A stretch of DNA of 64,000 nt from Caballeronia insecticola (GCF_000402035.1 NC_021287.1:1488001-1552000), one strand, 5' to 3'; shown: positions 24,585 to 33,648, counted from the stretch's first letter. Notes: generated by a model not told the origin, from the letters alone. Translations and numbers: made by a program.

Positions 24585-25496
24585 ATGTCCAAGATTCTCG
24601 GCCCCGTGCTCGGCCCGCAAGTGCGCAGCGTCGCGCGCAATCCGTTCGGCTTCGCGATGCGCACGCTCAAGGCATTTCGCGCGAACCAGGGCTTGCTGCT
24701 CGCGGGCGCGGTGGCGTATTACGCGCTGCTGTCGATCGTGCCGCTCCTGATCCTGATCGTCATCGTGCTGTCGAAATTCATCGGACAGCAGGAATTGCTC
24801 GAAACGCTCGCGCATCTGCTCGAATGGCTCGTGCCGGGTCAGGCGCGCGCCGTCGTAAAAGAACTGGCCAACTTTCTGGCGCACCGCGCCGTGCTCGGCT
24901 GGCTTTTACTCGTCACGATGATCTTCTTCAGCTCGCTCGCCTTCACCGTGCTGGAAAACGCGATGTCGGTGATCTTCGTGCATCGCGTTGCCGTGCGCCG
25001 CCGGCATTTCCTGCTCTCCGCGCTGCTGCCTTATTGCTACATCCTGTTTCTGGGCGTCGGCATGCTGATCGTCACGTTCGTGTCGAACGGCTTGCAGGCG
25101 ATGGGCACCAACAGCGTGGACCTGCTCGGCGTCGAGGTGTCGCTCAAGGGCGTGTCGCGGTTGCTGCTCTATCTGCTCGGTGTCGCGGGCGAAATCTTCG
25201 TGCTCACGTCGATCTATCTCGTCATGCCGGTCGGACGGCCGTCGCTCAGGCTCGCGCTGCTCGGCAGCATCACCGCCGCCGTGCTGTGGGAAATCACCCG
25301 GCACGTGCTCGTGTGGTACTTCGCGACGCTCTCGCAAGTGAGCGTGGTCTACGGTTCGCTGACCACGTCGATCGTCGTGCTGTTCAGCCTCGAAGCGCTC
25401 GCGACGCTGCTCCTCTTCGGCGCGCAGGTCATTTCCGAGTTCGAGCGATTCGGCATGGAACGCGATACGCCGCCCCCGCCCTTCAGGACGGATTGA
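24585..25496 (+). CDS. YihY/BrkB-family membrane protein
   Basis: A 303-residue protein with about six membrane helices. GLLLAGAVAYYALLSIVPLLI near residue 40 is the family hallmark; later TSIYLVMPVGRPSLRLALLG and VVYGSLTTSIVVLFSLEALA also fit. Once thought to be RNase BN, the family is now regarded as putative transporters or envelope proteins of unknown activity. GCGGAGG sits just before the ATG at 24585. The EamA gene downstream begins 67 bases later on the same strand. Confidence 0.88.
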   Translation: MSKILGPVLGPQVRSVARNPFGFAMRTLKAFRANQGLLLAGAVAYYALLSIVPLLILIVIVLSKFIGQQELLETLAHLLEWLVPGQARAVVKELANFLAHRAVLGWLLLVTMIFFSSLAFTVLENAMSVIFVHRVAVRRRHFLLSALLPYCYILFLGVGMLIVTFVSNGLQAMGTNSVDLLGVEVSLKGVSRLLLYLLGVAGEIFVLTSIYLVMPVGRPSLRLALLGSITAAVLWEITRHVLVWYFATLSQVSVVYGSLTTSIVVLFSLEALATLLLFGAQVISEFERFGMERDTPPPPFRTD

Positions 25497-25563
25497 AGCA
25501 GCGCAGCATGCCTTCGCGGCCCGCGCGCGATACAGTGGTGCGCCCCCGTTCAGCGCGCTGCCG

Positions 25564-26445
25564 ATGACCAAGCCCCCGTCCGACGCCGCCTCGTCCGTCA
25601 CATCGCCGCACGGCATCCGCGTGGCGATGCTGACCGTCATCGCGATGCTCGCCTTCGCCGGCAATTCCCTGCTCTGCCGTCTCGCGCTGAAAGGCACGCA
25701 GATCGATGCAGCGAGCTTCACGCTCGTGCGCATCGCGTCGGCGGCGCTGGTGCTGTGGCTGATCCTGATCGCGCGCGGCGGCGAGCGTCGTGCGGGAAGC
25801 TGGGCATCGGCGCTCGCGCTGATCGTCTACGCGGCGGCGTTTTCCTATGCCTATGTGCGCCTTGCGGCCGGCACCGGCGCGCTGCTGCTCTTCGGCGCCG
25901 TGCAGGCGACGATGATCGGCTACGGTCTCAGCCGCGGCGAGCGGCTCGCCGCGGCGCAATGGCTCGGCCTCGCGCTCGCGCTTGCCGGACTCGTCTGGCT
26001 GGTGCTGCCGGGGTTGGCCGCGCCCGAGCCGTTTTCGTCGCTGCTGATGATCGCCGCGGGCGTCGGATGGGGCGCGTATTCGCTGCGCGGACGCGGTCTC
26101 GCCGATCCGGTCGCGGCCACGGCGGGCAACTTTCTGCGCGCCTTGCCATTCGCGATCGCAGTGTCGGCGCTGGCATTCGCGCACGCACGTCTGGATGCCG
26201 CGGGCTTCGCCTGCGCCGTCGCCTCGGGCGCGCTGACGTCGGGCATGGGCTATATCGTCTGGTATGCGGCGCTGAGGGACTTGCGGCCCGCCACGGCGGC
26301 GACCGTGCAACTGAGCGTGCCCGTCATCACGGCGACGGGCGGCGTGTTGCTGCTCGGCGAAGCACTCACCGCGCGGCTCGTCGTGAGTTCGGTCGCGATA
26401 CTCGGCGGCATCGCGCTCGTCGTGCTCTCCCGGCGCACGCATTGA
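25564..26445 (+). CDS. EamA/DMT-family transporter
   Basis: A 293-residue inner-membrane protein with about ten helices in two EamA repeats (MLTVIAMLAFAGNSLLCRLA opens the first; TAATVQLSVPVITATGGVLL lies in the second). It is a metabolite exporter by family; the substrate is unknown. A polar N-terminus precedes the first helix. The start ATG lacks a strong ribosome site, so an alternative start nearer the first helix is possible. It follows the YihY gene and may share its transcript. Confidence 0.86.
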   Translation: MTKPPSDAASSVTSPHGIRVAMLTVIAMLAFAGNSLLCRLALKGTQIDAASFTLVRIASAALVLWLILIARGGERRAGSWASALALIVYAAAFSYAYVRLAAGTGALLLFGAVQATMIGYGLSRGERLAAAQWLGLALALAGLVWLVLPGLAAPEPFSSLLMIAAGVGWGAYSLRGRGLADPVAATAGNFLRALPFAIAVSALAFAHARLDAAGFACAVASGALTSGMGYIVWYAALRDLRPATAATVQLSVPVITATGGVLLLGEALTARLVVSSVAILGGIALVVLSRRTH

Positions 26446-26461
26446 CGCGCGCGGCATCGGC

Positions 26462-26485
26462 CGTATGTGCGCTACCTCACATACG
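26462..26485. repeat. perfect 8-bp inverted repeat
   Basis: CGTATGTG at 26462-26469 is mirrored by CACATACG at 26478-26485 around an 8-base spacer. It lies just after the EamA stop and could be a protein-binding site or an RNA hairpin; no T-run follows, so it is not a typical terminator. Confidence 0.5.
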
Positions 26486-26769
26486 CACAGGAACTTCCTC
26501 TGAAGAATGATGCATGCGGATTTTCCCCGATTCTCCAAATGGGGCTGGAACGGAGCGTGCTAACGTAGGTTTTCGGACATGCTTCAACGGCATGTCGCGC
26601 GGTGCGGCGAATGGTTTCGCATTGGCCGCCGAGGCCCTGTCAGAGCCCGGCGCATCGAGCATCGCGCGGAGTTCCGCATCTGGCTTCAGCGCCTGACTGC
26701 CGTTCGAACGTCGCGGCATCCGGCGCAAGTTACATCGTCCGGGCAAAAATAGCCTGCCGGTTCCAGCCG

Positions 26770-26795
26770 GGCGGGCATACGCTGTTATGCCCGCC
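26770..26795. repeat. perfect 10-bp hairpin
   Basis: GGCGGGCATA at 26770-26779 pairs with TATGCCCGCC at 26786-26795 around a 6-base loop. It is GC-rich enough to fold stably in RNA. No U-run follows on either strand. Confidence 0.6.
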
Positions 26796-26801
26796 GAAAC
26801 C

Positions 26802-26844
26802 GCGGTGAATCATCGGTTGATATTTTCATACGATGAATCACCGC
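26802..26844. repeat. imperfect 14-bp inverted repeat around an AT-rich spacer
   Basis: GCGGTGAATCATCG at 26802-26815 matches the reverse complement of the 14 bases at 26831-26844 at 13 of 14 positions. The 15-base spacer is AT-rich. It looks like a regulator-binding or promoter-overlapping element upstream of the membrane protein and diguanylate cyclase genes. Confidence 0.5.
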
Positions 26845-26978
26845 ACAGAAACAGCAACGGCGCGGCGCATGCCGCAGCGCCTTCGATTGTCGCGCCGTCC
26901 GGTTGTCTCCGGAATGCGCCATGCCGGGCCTGGCACGCCCGCCCGCCGTTCGACGAATATGTACTGGAGAGCGCTGCC

Positions 26979-27743
26979 ATGCCTCACCACGCTGAGCTAC
27001 CACCCGAAGAGCGCATCGCGGGCCGCGCGAGTCCCGCGAACGACGCCAACGTCATCAATCTCCCCGCGCCCGCAGCCGAATTCGAAGACGAAGCCGGACC
27101 GCCGCGCACGCCGCTGCGCTTCGGGCGTCTCGCGCTGTGGATGGCGTCCGCGACCGCGCTCGGCATCGGCGTGCTCGGGACCGTCGCCTACAGCATGTGG
27201 TTCAACCACGATCAGCGCGTGTACGCCGAAGCCATGGCGAGCGCGCGTAAGACGCTCGGCATCGATCAGCCGGCGATCGTCGCGCAGACGGAATCGGCGG
27301 GCGTGGTCGAAGCGCCCGTGACGACGACGCCCGTGTACACGAGCACGCTCGCGCCCGCGGACAACGCCGCGCGGCTTTCGCCCGACACCGCATCCGACGA
27401 TACCGCCGACGCCGCCGGCACGGCCGCGCTCGCGGCGACGTCCGCGGCGGCAGCCGCAGCGGCGCAATCGACACAATCGGCGCAGTCGACACAATCGGCG
27501 CAGGCCGCACCGGCCGCCGCACAACGGCGCGCGAACGCATCGGCTACGCAAACGGCCGCCGGCAATCGCGCGAATCAGGCAACGCAGTCGGCACAGGCTA
27601 ATCAGGCCGCTCAGGCCCGCAAACGCGCGGCTCACGCCAAGCCCGAAGGCGGACTCTTTGCGCGCGTGGGCGCGTTCTTTCATCGAGTGAGCTATCGACA
27701 CAATGTCCCGACCCGTCAGCGAGAGGAGTATTCCCGCCCCTGA
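26979..27743 (+). CDS. single-pass membrane protein with Ala/Gln/Thr-rich low-complexity domain
   Basis: A 254-residue protein with a cytosolic N-terminus of about 55 residues, one membrane helix near 57-75 (LALWMASATALGIGVLG), then a long Ala/Thr/Gln-rich extracytoplasmic tract. The tract includes AQSTQSAQSTQSAQ, encoded by an 18-bp DNA unit repeated exactly at about 27468-27503. The C-terminus is basic (RKRAAHAKPEGGLFARVG...). I do not recognise the family. CTGGAG lies 9 bases before the ATG at 26979. Its 3' end overlaps the diguanylate cyclase gene by 41 bases in another frame, pointing to coupled expression. Confidence 0.7.
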   Translation: MPHHAELPPEERIAGRASPANDANVINLPAPAAEFEDEAGPPRTPLRFGRLALWMASATALGIGVLGTVAYSMWFNHDQRVYAEAMASARKTLGIDQPAIVAQTESAGVVEAPVTTTPVYTSTLAPADNAARLSPDTASDDTADAAGTAALAATSAAAAAAAQSTQSAQSTQSAQAAPAAAQRRANASATQTAAGNRANQATQSAQANQAAQARKRAAHAKPEGGLFARVGAFFHRVSYRHNVPTRQREEYSRP

Positions 27744-28845
27744 GGCGAGCTTCGCGAGCCGCGCCCGGCTCGCCCTGCAGCGTGTGCCGGTGCCGGGCCC
27801 GACGCCGCTCGCGGGCGCGGCGCTGCTGTGTTTGCTCTTCGGCCTGCTGTTTCTGGCGCTTCAGGTGCGCGCGATCTTCTCGGCGCAATTGCAGCAGGAA
27901 TACGTCGGCCTCGTGCTCGAAGCGGTCGAGCGCGCGGATGCGGTGCGCGCCACTGCGCTGTCTTTGCAGGACACGCCCGCCGGGGACACGCAACATCGCG
28001 CTGCATATCGCGAAGCGCGCATCGAACTGGCGGCGCGGCTCGCGGCGCTGCACGCGCTGATCACGTCGAGCCCGATGGCGGCGCCCCCCTTGCCGATGTC
28101 CGCGCTCTCGCCCGCCACCGCGCTCGGCGAGGCGAGCGGCGCGCTCGATTCCGCCTACGCGTACTGGCGCACCGAACGCGACCGCGCGAGTGCGGACGTG
28201 CGCGAGCGAATTCTGAGCGTGTCGCATACGCTGATTGCGTTGTCGGCGATCGTGTTCGGCGTGCTCATCACGGCGCTCGGCATGTATGCGAAGCGCAATC
28301 GCCAGCTTCTCGGCATCTCCAACGAATTCGAGCACGCGTCGCTGCACGATCCGATGACGGGCCTGCCCAACCGCCGCAAGCTCTTCGCGGCGCTGGAAGG
28401 CGCAGCGAATGCGCTCGCGAGCGGCATGCGCGGGTCGGCGCGCATCGCGGTGCTGTATATCGATCTGGATGGTTTCAAGCGCGTGAACGACACGCACGGC
28501 CACCGCATCGGCGACGAATTTCTGATTGCGGTATCGCGGCGCTTTCGTCAGACGGTGCGCGGCGGCGATATGGTCGCGCGCATCGGCGGCGACGAATTCG
28601 CGCTGCTCGTGCGCGACTATTCGAGCGATGGCGAACTCGCGGCGATCGCGCAGCGCATCATTGCGTGCGTCGGCGAAACCGACGCGCAGATGGGCCTGTC
28701 GATCGTGCGCGCGAGCATCGGCATTGCGAGCTTCCCGGATCGCGTCAACGATTACTGGCGGCTCGTCGCCGCCGCCGATGAAACGATGTACACCGTCAAG
28801 CGCAACGGCAAGAACGGCTACGCGTTCGCATCGGCATCCGCTTGA
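27703..28845 (+). CDS. membrane-anchored diguanylate cyclase (GGDEF)
   Basis: A 380-residue enzyme making cyclic-di-GMP from two GTP. Helices at about 35-57 and 175-195 bracket a 115-residue periplasmic helical sensor; the GGDEF domain covers about 215-375. The active-site motif GGDEF is intact at residues 295-299, and an RxxD inhibitory site (RGGD, 286-289) stands at the normal 5-residue distance, so product inhibition is expected. HDPMTGLPNRRKLF opens the domain. No EAL domain is attached. Overlap with the preceding membrane protein gene suggests shared regulation, perhaps a sensor pair. Confidence 0.93.
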   Translation: MSRPVSERSIPAPEASFASRARLALQRVPVPGPTPLAGAALLCLLFGLLFLALQVRAIFSAQLQQEYVGLVLEAVERADAVRATALSLQDTPAGDTQHRAAYREARIELAARLAALHALITSSPMAAPPLPMSALSPATALGEASGALDSAYAYWRTERDRASADVRERILSVSHTLIALSAIVFGVLITALGMYAKRNRQLLGISNEFEHASLHDPMTGLPNRRKLFAALEGAANALASGMRGSARIAVLYIDLDGFKRVNDTHGHRIGDEFLIAVSRRFRQTVRGGDMVARIGGDEFALLVRDYSSDGELAAIAQRIIACVGETDAQMGLSIVRASIGIASFPDRVNDYWRLVAAADETMYTVKRNGKNGYAFASASA

Positions 28846-28868
28846 GCGAAGCGACGAGCAAAGAGCCG

Positions 28869-29780
28869 TCAGGCCGCCGCGCGCAGGTCTTCTTCGCCGC
28901 CGAGTGCGCCCGTCAGGGCCGACAGCATGCGCGCGAGTTCACCCGTCATCAGGATGAAGTCGGCTTCGAAGCGTTCGTCGTCGTTTGCTGCGGTGGGGTC
29001 GGCCGCTTCCTTGAGGACATCGAGCGCGCTCACGCGCTTCAACGTGAACGACGGCGTCAGCACGAACGACACGCGGTCATCCCACGACATCGCGAGACGC
29101 ATGCATTGTTTGCCCGCTTCGATATGACGCCGCATGTCCTCGGTTTCGAGCGCGTGACCGACATAGCGCACGGTCGCGTTGCCTTCGCCGGTCGAGCGCA
29201 GTTCGGTGTCGCGATCGAGCGTGAAGCCCGAGGGCGCGTCGCCCGACAGCAGCCACTCGGTCATCGCGGACACCGGCGAGCGCGCGGTGCGCACGCTGGC
29301 GAGCGGCAGATCGGTGACCGACTTCACCAGCAAGCCGATGATGTCGTCGCACAACGCTGTCGACGATGAATCGATCGCGAGCCAGCCGTTGACCGGATCG
29401 ATCCACACGCGCGTGTCGCGGCGAATGCTGAACGCGCGCGGCAACAGTTCGTCGGTGACTTGCTCCTTCAGTTCGCGCAACTGCTTGCGGCCCGGTTTGA
29501 AGCCCTGCTGCTCTTCGAGTTCGGCCGCGCGTTCCTTGACGAATTGCGTGACCACCGATGCCGGCAGAAGCTTCTTTTCCGCACGATACGTGATGAGCAT
29601 CTGACGGTTCGCCGTGTAGACGAGCGCATCGTCGCCGCGCGGCGAGACCCAGCCGCGGCGCTCGTTCTCAATACTCGACGCCGCGCTGAACGCGAGCGGT
29701 TCGAGCCATTGCTGCATGTGCTGCGGCGTGACGGACCAGTGAGCGGGAAGACGGTGAAGCTGGAGATTCTTGAACCACAT
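28869..29780 (-). CDS. rdgC: recombination-associated protein RdgC
   Basis: A 303-residue nucleoid-associated DNA-binding protein that forms a ring around double-stranded DNA and limits RecA activity. The opening MWFKNLQLHRLP and internal RQMLITYRAEKKLLPASVV and GFKPGRKQLRELKEQVTDEL are diagnostic. Length matches E. coli RdgC (303). It stands alone, converging with the diguanylate cyclase gene. The start ATG is fixed by the family. Confidence 0.97.
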   Translation of the reverse strand: MWFKNLQLHRLPAHWSVTPQHMQQWLEPLAFSAASSIENERRGWVSPRGDDALVYTANRQMLITYRAEKKLLPASVVTQFVKERAAELEEQQGFKPGRKQLRELKEQVTDELLPRAFSIRRDTRVWIDPVNGWLAIDSSSTALCDDIIGLLVKSVTDLPLASVRTARSPVSAMTEWLLSGDAPSGFTLDRDTELRSTGEGNATVRYVGHALETEDMRRHIEAGKQCMRLAMSWDDRVSFVLTPSFTLKRVSALDVLKEAADPTAANDDERFEADFILMTGELARMLSALTGALGGEEDLRAAA

Positions 29781-29831
29781 GGCGCGGGATTTCGATGTAG
29801 TCGGCGGGGCGCCATTCTATACGAGATGACG

Positions 29832-30770
29832 TTACTCGTTCGCTCGCACGCGTGCCGGCACGATCCGCCATTGCAGATTCACGCCTGCCGCCGCGAGCAG
29901 AATGAGCGCGGCGCCCGCCACTTGCAGCCACGCGAGCCGCTGCCCGAACGCGAGCCAGTCGACGACGATCGCGACCACCGGATAGATGAACGACAGCGCG
30001 CCGATGGTCGCCGTCGGCAGCTTCTGGATCGCGCCGTAGAGCAGCACGTACATGAGCCCCGTGTTCACGACGCCGAGCACGACGAGATCGCTCCAGCCCG
30101 CAAGCGTCGCGGGCGCCTGATCGAAACGCGCGAACGGCGCGAGCATTGCGATGCCGAACAGCACATGCAGCATCGCGATGAGATGCGGCGGCGTGCCCTT
30201 CAAACGCTTCGTGACGATCGACGAGATCGCGTACAGAAAGGCCGCGCCGAGCGCATACGCGATGCCTTCGAGATATTGCCCCGGCATGGCGAGCACGGCG
30301 GGCTCCACGCGCACCACCATCACGAGCCCGACGAATGCAATGCCGAGCCACGCGACGGTCGATGCCGACACGCGTTCGCGCAAGACGATCACCCCGAGCG
30401 CGACAAGCATGAACGGCTGCGTGTTGTAGACGGTCGTCGCCATCGAGATCGATGCGCGCGAATACGCGGCGAACAGCAAGAGCCAGTTGCCGACGATCGC
30501 CACGCTGCCGATCAGCACGAGGCCGATCATCCGCCACGAAAAATAGCGCGCCTTTAAAAAGCCCAGCGCCGCGCACACGGCGAGCAGCGTCGCCCCGCCG
30601 AACACGCAGCGAAAAAACACCACGTTCCAGGGCGTTTGCCCCGACGACACGACGAGCCAGCCGATCGTGCCCGACATCAGCATGGCAAGCGACATCTCGA
30701 TCGCGCCGCGACGCAAGTCATTCCCGTGCGATGCGTTCGCAATGCGCGCGTTCATTTGTTCGGTGTTCAT
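29832..30770 (-). CDS. EamA/DMT-family transporter
   Basis: A 312-residue inner-membrane exporter with ten predicted helices in two EamA repeats; MSGTIGWLVVSSGQTPWNVV and VVNTGLMYVLLYGAIQKLPT are typical. Substrate unknown. It is divergent from an Lrp/AsnC regulator 113 bases away, an arrangement common for amino-acid exporters controlled by Lrp-type proteins, so an amino acid is a reasonable guess. Confidence 0.88.
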   Translation of the reverse strand: MNTEQMNARIANASHGNDLRRGAIEMSLAMLMSGTIGWLVVSSGQTPWNVVFFRCVFGGATLLAVCAALGFLKARYFSWRMIGLVLIGSVAIVGNWLLLFAAYSRASISMATTVYNTQPFMLVALGVIVLRERVSASTVAWLGIAFVGLVMVVRVEPAVLAMPGQYLEGIAYALGAAFLYAISSIVTKRLKGTPPHLIAMLHVLFGIAMLAPFARFDQAPATLAGWSDLVVLGVVNTGLMYVLLYGAIQKLPTATIGALSFIYPVVAIVVDWLAFGQRLAWLQVAGAALILLAAAGVNLQWRIVPARVRANE

Positions 30771-30883
30771 CCTGGCCTGCTTAAAACGAGTTTCGATGCG
30801 TTCAAGTCTAACGATGCGCTTCGCTCAAAACCATGCTTAAAATGAGGCACGCAAAACGTTCATCCTTTGAATCGAAGGCGATT

Positions 30884-31351
30884 ATGACAAAGAACCTTGG
30901 CGCATCGCCGGCGGGCATCGACGCTATCGACCGCGAACTGATCGGCGTGCTGGCAAGCGACGGACGCATCGCGATCAGCGAGCTTGCCAAACGCATCGGC
31001 TTGTCCGCGCCGAGCACGGCCGAACGCGTGCGGCGGCTGGAAACGCAAGGCGTGATCCGCGGCTTTACCGTCGATATCGACCCGCGCGCGCTCGGCTATA
31101 CGTTGCAGGCCATCGTGCGGGTACAGCCGCTGCCGGGGCAGCTGCATCTCGTCGAGGACGCGATCCGGCGCATTCCCGAGTTCGTCGAATGCGACAAAGT
31201 CACGGGCGACGACTGTTTCGTGTGCCGCCTTTATCTACGCTCGATCGAGCATCTCGACGACATCCTCAGCCGCGTGACGGAACGCGCCGCGACGAGCACG
31301 GCCATCGTGAAGGCGACGCCGATCGAAAGACGTCTGCCGCCGCTTGGCTGA
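30884..31351 (+). CDS. Lrp/AsnC-family transcriptional regulator
   Basis: A 155-residue regulator with an N-terminal helix-turn-helix (about 10-60: DAIDRELIGVLASDGRIAIS, then GLSAPSTAERVRRLE) and a C-terminal RAM/AsnC ligand-binding domain (about 70-150). It probably controls the divergent EamA gene and senses an amino acid. The ATG at 30884 was taken because the frame upstream is unlike the family. A second upstream ATG at 30833 would add 17 residues. Confidence 0.9.
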   Translation: MTKNLGASPAGIDAIDRELIGVLASDGRIAISELAKRIGLSAPSTAERVRRLETQGVIRGFTVDIDPRALGYTLQAIVRVQPLPGQLHLVEDAIRRIPEFVECDKVTGDDCFVCRLYLRSIEHLDDILSRVTERAATSTAIVKATPIERRLPPLG

Positions 31352-31454
31352 ATGAAGCCCGTGCGTTTTTTGCGCGCCGGGGAACGGCGTTACACTAAGG
31401 GCGCTTGGAACGCAGGACGGGTTCTGCAACAGCTTATGCGCGAAAGGAGCGACC

Positions 31455-31775
31455 ATGAGTGACTTCGACGCCAGCAGCACCTTCCGCGGGCTTCCGCTGA
31501 CTCCCGAGCAGGATGCCGAAGTGCGGCATTACATCAAGAAGAAAAAGCAGCGCGACGAGCCGTGGGACACGCCCGAACTGGAAGCGATGCTGCAGGACAT
31601 GCTGGAGCCGCCCGCCGACGAAGACTCGGTGATCGATGAAGACACCGACGACGAAACGCGCGCGGTGGCGGAGCGCGCGTCGGCGTTCATCGACGAAGGC
31701 ATGGACCCGATCGAGAACAGCGAGGAGTGGCACGCGGCGATGGAAGCCGAGGCTATGAAAGGGCCGCGCCGCTGA
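31455..31775 (+). CDS. acidic hypothetical protein, 106 residues
   Basis: A highly acidic protein (many Asp/Glu between residues 45 and 80) with a short basic patch KKKKQRDEPWDTPE near residue 30. LPLTPEQDAEVRHYIKKKKQ suggests an N-terminal helix. No family recognised, but the compact frame, AAGGAG 7 bases before the ATG and normal codon use support a real gene. It is followed by a terminator that serves the convergent small gene. Confidence 0.72.
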   Translation: MSDFDASSTFRGLPLTPEQDAEVRHYIKKKKQRDEPWDTPELEAMLQDMLEPPADEDSVIDEDTDDETRAVAERASAFIDEGMDPIENSEEWHAAMEAEAMKGPRR

Positions 31776-31793
31776 GTTTGCAGCGTCACTTGC

Positions 31794-31820
31794 AAAAAAA
31801 GCGCCGGTCGATGCCGGCGC
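31794..31820 (-). terminator. Rho-independent terminator (minus strand)
   Basis: GCGCCGG at 31801-31807 and CCGGCGC at 31814-31820 form a 7-bp GC stem with a 6-base loop; a run of seven A at 31794-31800 becomes a U-run on the minus-strand transcript. It sits just past the stop of the minus-strand small membrane protein gene. Confidence 0.8.
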
Positions 31821-31853
31821 CGTCTGTACTTTCTTCATATGCTGCGCTGCACT

Positions 31854-32009
31854 TCAGCGCCGGTGCATCCAGTCACGCGGCGGATGCGTGTCGAGCCAGC
31901 GCGCTTTGGGCGTGTGAATGTGCGGGTGCCGGTGATGCATGACGAGAACCACCGCGATGCACAACACCAGGATGACGCCCGCCATCAGGCTGATCATCGG
32001 CTCGGTCAT
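31854..32009 (-). CDS. small single-pass membrane protein, 51 residues
   Basis: MTEPMISLMAGVILVLCIAV forms one membrane helix, followed by a His-rich tail (MHHRHPHIHTPKARW...) that could bind metal. An AGGAGGT ribosome site 4 bases before the ATG at 32009 decides the start. A good terminator follows. Family unknown. Confidence 0.68.
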   Translation of the reverse strand: MTEPMISLMAGVILVLCIAVVLVMHHRHPHIHTPKARWLDTHPPRDWMHRR

Positions 32010-32234
32010 CGGGACCTCCTCTCGGTCAAGGGACGATGACTTCATTCTAGGCGCTGTTCCGCGCGCCGTTTCATCGCCGTTTCATACGCCCGCGCAAAAG
32101 CTAAGCTGCAACACAGATAAACGAATCGGCGCCAAGCGAAAGCGCCCGGCGTGCTTGTGTCCTATGCTTGTGTCCATGGTGCTTTGGCAATCGACGATCA
32201 CGCAACCGACGATCACGCAACCAGGAGACGCAGC

Positions 32235-33629
32235 ATGGCGACATGGAAACCGGATCCGAGCTTCTACCCTTCCCCGCGGCTCGCGGCGAAGGCTCCGCGC
32301 GAAACGCTCGCCTACGTCGCGACATTCGATCCCGAGCGCAAGACACCGGACAAGATCGCCGTAGTCGATGTGGACCCCGCTTCGTCGAGCTATACGAAGA
32401 TCGTCGGCGAAGTGTCGATGCCCGATATCGGCGACGAGTTGCATCACTTCGGCTGGAACGCGTGTTCTTCATGCTTGTGCCCGAACGCGCCGCATCCGCA
32501 TATGGAGCGGCGTTATCTCGTCGTGCCGGGGCTGCGCTCGTCGCGCATTCATATTCTCGATACGAAGCCCGATCCGAAGCAGCCGGTCATCGTCAAAACG
32601 ATCGAGCCTGAAGAACTCGCCGAAAAGACCGGCTATACGCGCCCGCATACCGTGCACTGCGGGCCGGGCGGCATCTATATCACCGCGCTCGGCAATGCCG
32701 AAGGCAAGGCGCCCGGCGGCGTGCTGATGCTCGACCAGCAGAGCTTCGATCCGCTCGGCCGCTGGGAAGTGGATCGCGGCCCGCAACGTCTCGCTTACGA
32801 CGGTTGGTGGCATCTCGGCTACGACACGATGGTCACGAGCGAATGGGGCACGCCCGATACCTTCGAGGACGGCCTTGTGCCCGAGCTTTTGCTCGGCGCG
32901 AAATACGGGCGCAAGCTGCATTTCTGGGACTTCACCAAACGCAAGCACCTACAGGAAATCGACTTCGGCGACGAATATCAACTCGTCTTCGAACTGCGCC
33001 CCGCGCACGATCCGACCAAGGCGTACGGCTTCGTCAATTGCGTGATCAGCCTGAAGGACCTGTCGTCGTCGATCTGGACCTGGTATCGCGACAAGGACAA
33101 GTGGGCGGTCAAGAAAATCATCGACATTCCCGCCGAACCCGCCGACGCCGACAAGCTTCCGCCGCTGCTCAAAGGCTTCGGCGCGGTGCCGCCGCTCGTC
33201 TCCGATATCGATCTGTCGATGGACGACCGCTTCCTCTACGTCTCGTGCTGGGGCACCGGCGACATGCTGCAATACGACGTCTCCGACCCGTTCGCGCCGA
33301 AACTGACGGGCAAGGTGCGCCTGGGCGGCATCGTCTCGCGCGCGACGCATGCGGGGGCCGCGAACGGCGCGCTCAACGGCGGACCTCAGATGGTCGAAGT
33401 GAGCCGCGACGGCCGCCGCGTCTACTTCACGAACTCGCTTTACGGCGCCGTGGATGCGCAGTTCTATCCCGAAGGCATCGACGGCTGGATGGTCAAGCTC
33501 GACGCCGCGCCGGACGGCGGGCTTGCCGTCGACCGAGACTTCTTCATCGACTGGCCGAAGGGACATCGGCCGCATCAGATCCGGCTGCAAGGCGGCGATT
33601 GCTCGTCGGATTCTTACTGTTATCCGTGA
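32235..33629 (+). CDS. selenium-binding-protein-family methanethiol oxidase
   Basis: A 464-residue beta-propeller protein of the SELENBP1/MtoX family, which oxidises methanethiol to formaldehyde, hydrogen sulfide and hydrogen peroxide using copper. Recognisable pieces are PDPSFYPSPRLAAKAPRETL, the Cys motif NACSSCLCPNAPHPHMERRY and HQIRLQGGDCSSDSYCYP at the end; His residues in the HPH and HCGPGG segments match metal ligands. The gene encodes no signal peptide, unlike secreted bacterial MtoX, so it may be cytosolic or exported by other means. GGAGA lies 7 bases before the ATG. It is followed by a membrane protein gene 19 bases later; SCO1 and MauG-like partners seen in some mto operons are absent. 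Confidence 0.9.
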   Translation: MATWKPDPSFYPSPRLAAKAPRETLAYVATFDPERKTPDKIAVVDVDPASSSYTKIVGEVSMPDIGDELHHFGWNACSSCLCPNAPHPHMERRYLVVPGLRSSRIHILDTKPDPKQPVIVKTIEPEELAEKTGYTRPHTVHCGPGGIYITALGNAEGKAPGGVLMLDQQSFDPLGRWEVDRGPQRLAYDGWWHLGYDTMVTSEWGTPDTFEDGLVPELLLGAKYGRKLHFWDFTKRKHLQEIDFGDEYQLVFELRPAHDPTKAYGFVNCVISLKDLSSSIWTWYRDKDKWAVKKIIDIPAEPADADKLPPLLKGFGAVPPLVSDIDLSMDDRFLYVSCWGTGDMLQYDVSDPFAPKLTGKVRLGGIVSRATHAGAANGALNGGPQMVEVSRDGRRVYFTNSLYGAVDAQFYPEGIDGWMVKLDAAPDGGLAVDRDFFIDWPKGHRPHQIRLQGGDCSSDSYCYP

Positions 33630-33648
33630 TGCGCCGCGAGCCGCCCGC

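Larger units (their letters stand above)
26446..26978. other. 533-base intergenic region with three inverted repeats
   Basis: No convincing gene was found in this gap, in front of the Ala/Gln-rich membrane protein gene. It holds three inverted repeats, listed separately, at 26462-26485, 26770-26795 and 26802-26844. An AT-rich stretch at about 26815-26830 lies inside the third. The promoter of the downstream pair of genes should be here. Confidence 0.55.

Noticed and set aside
26770..26844. Possible c-di-GMP riboswitch upstream of the diguanylate cyclase pair
   Set aside because: The hairpins are simple and I could not find the conserved core of known c-di-GMP aptamers.
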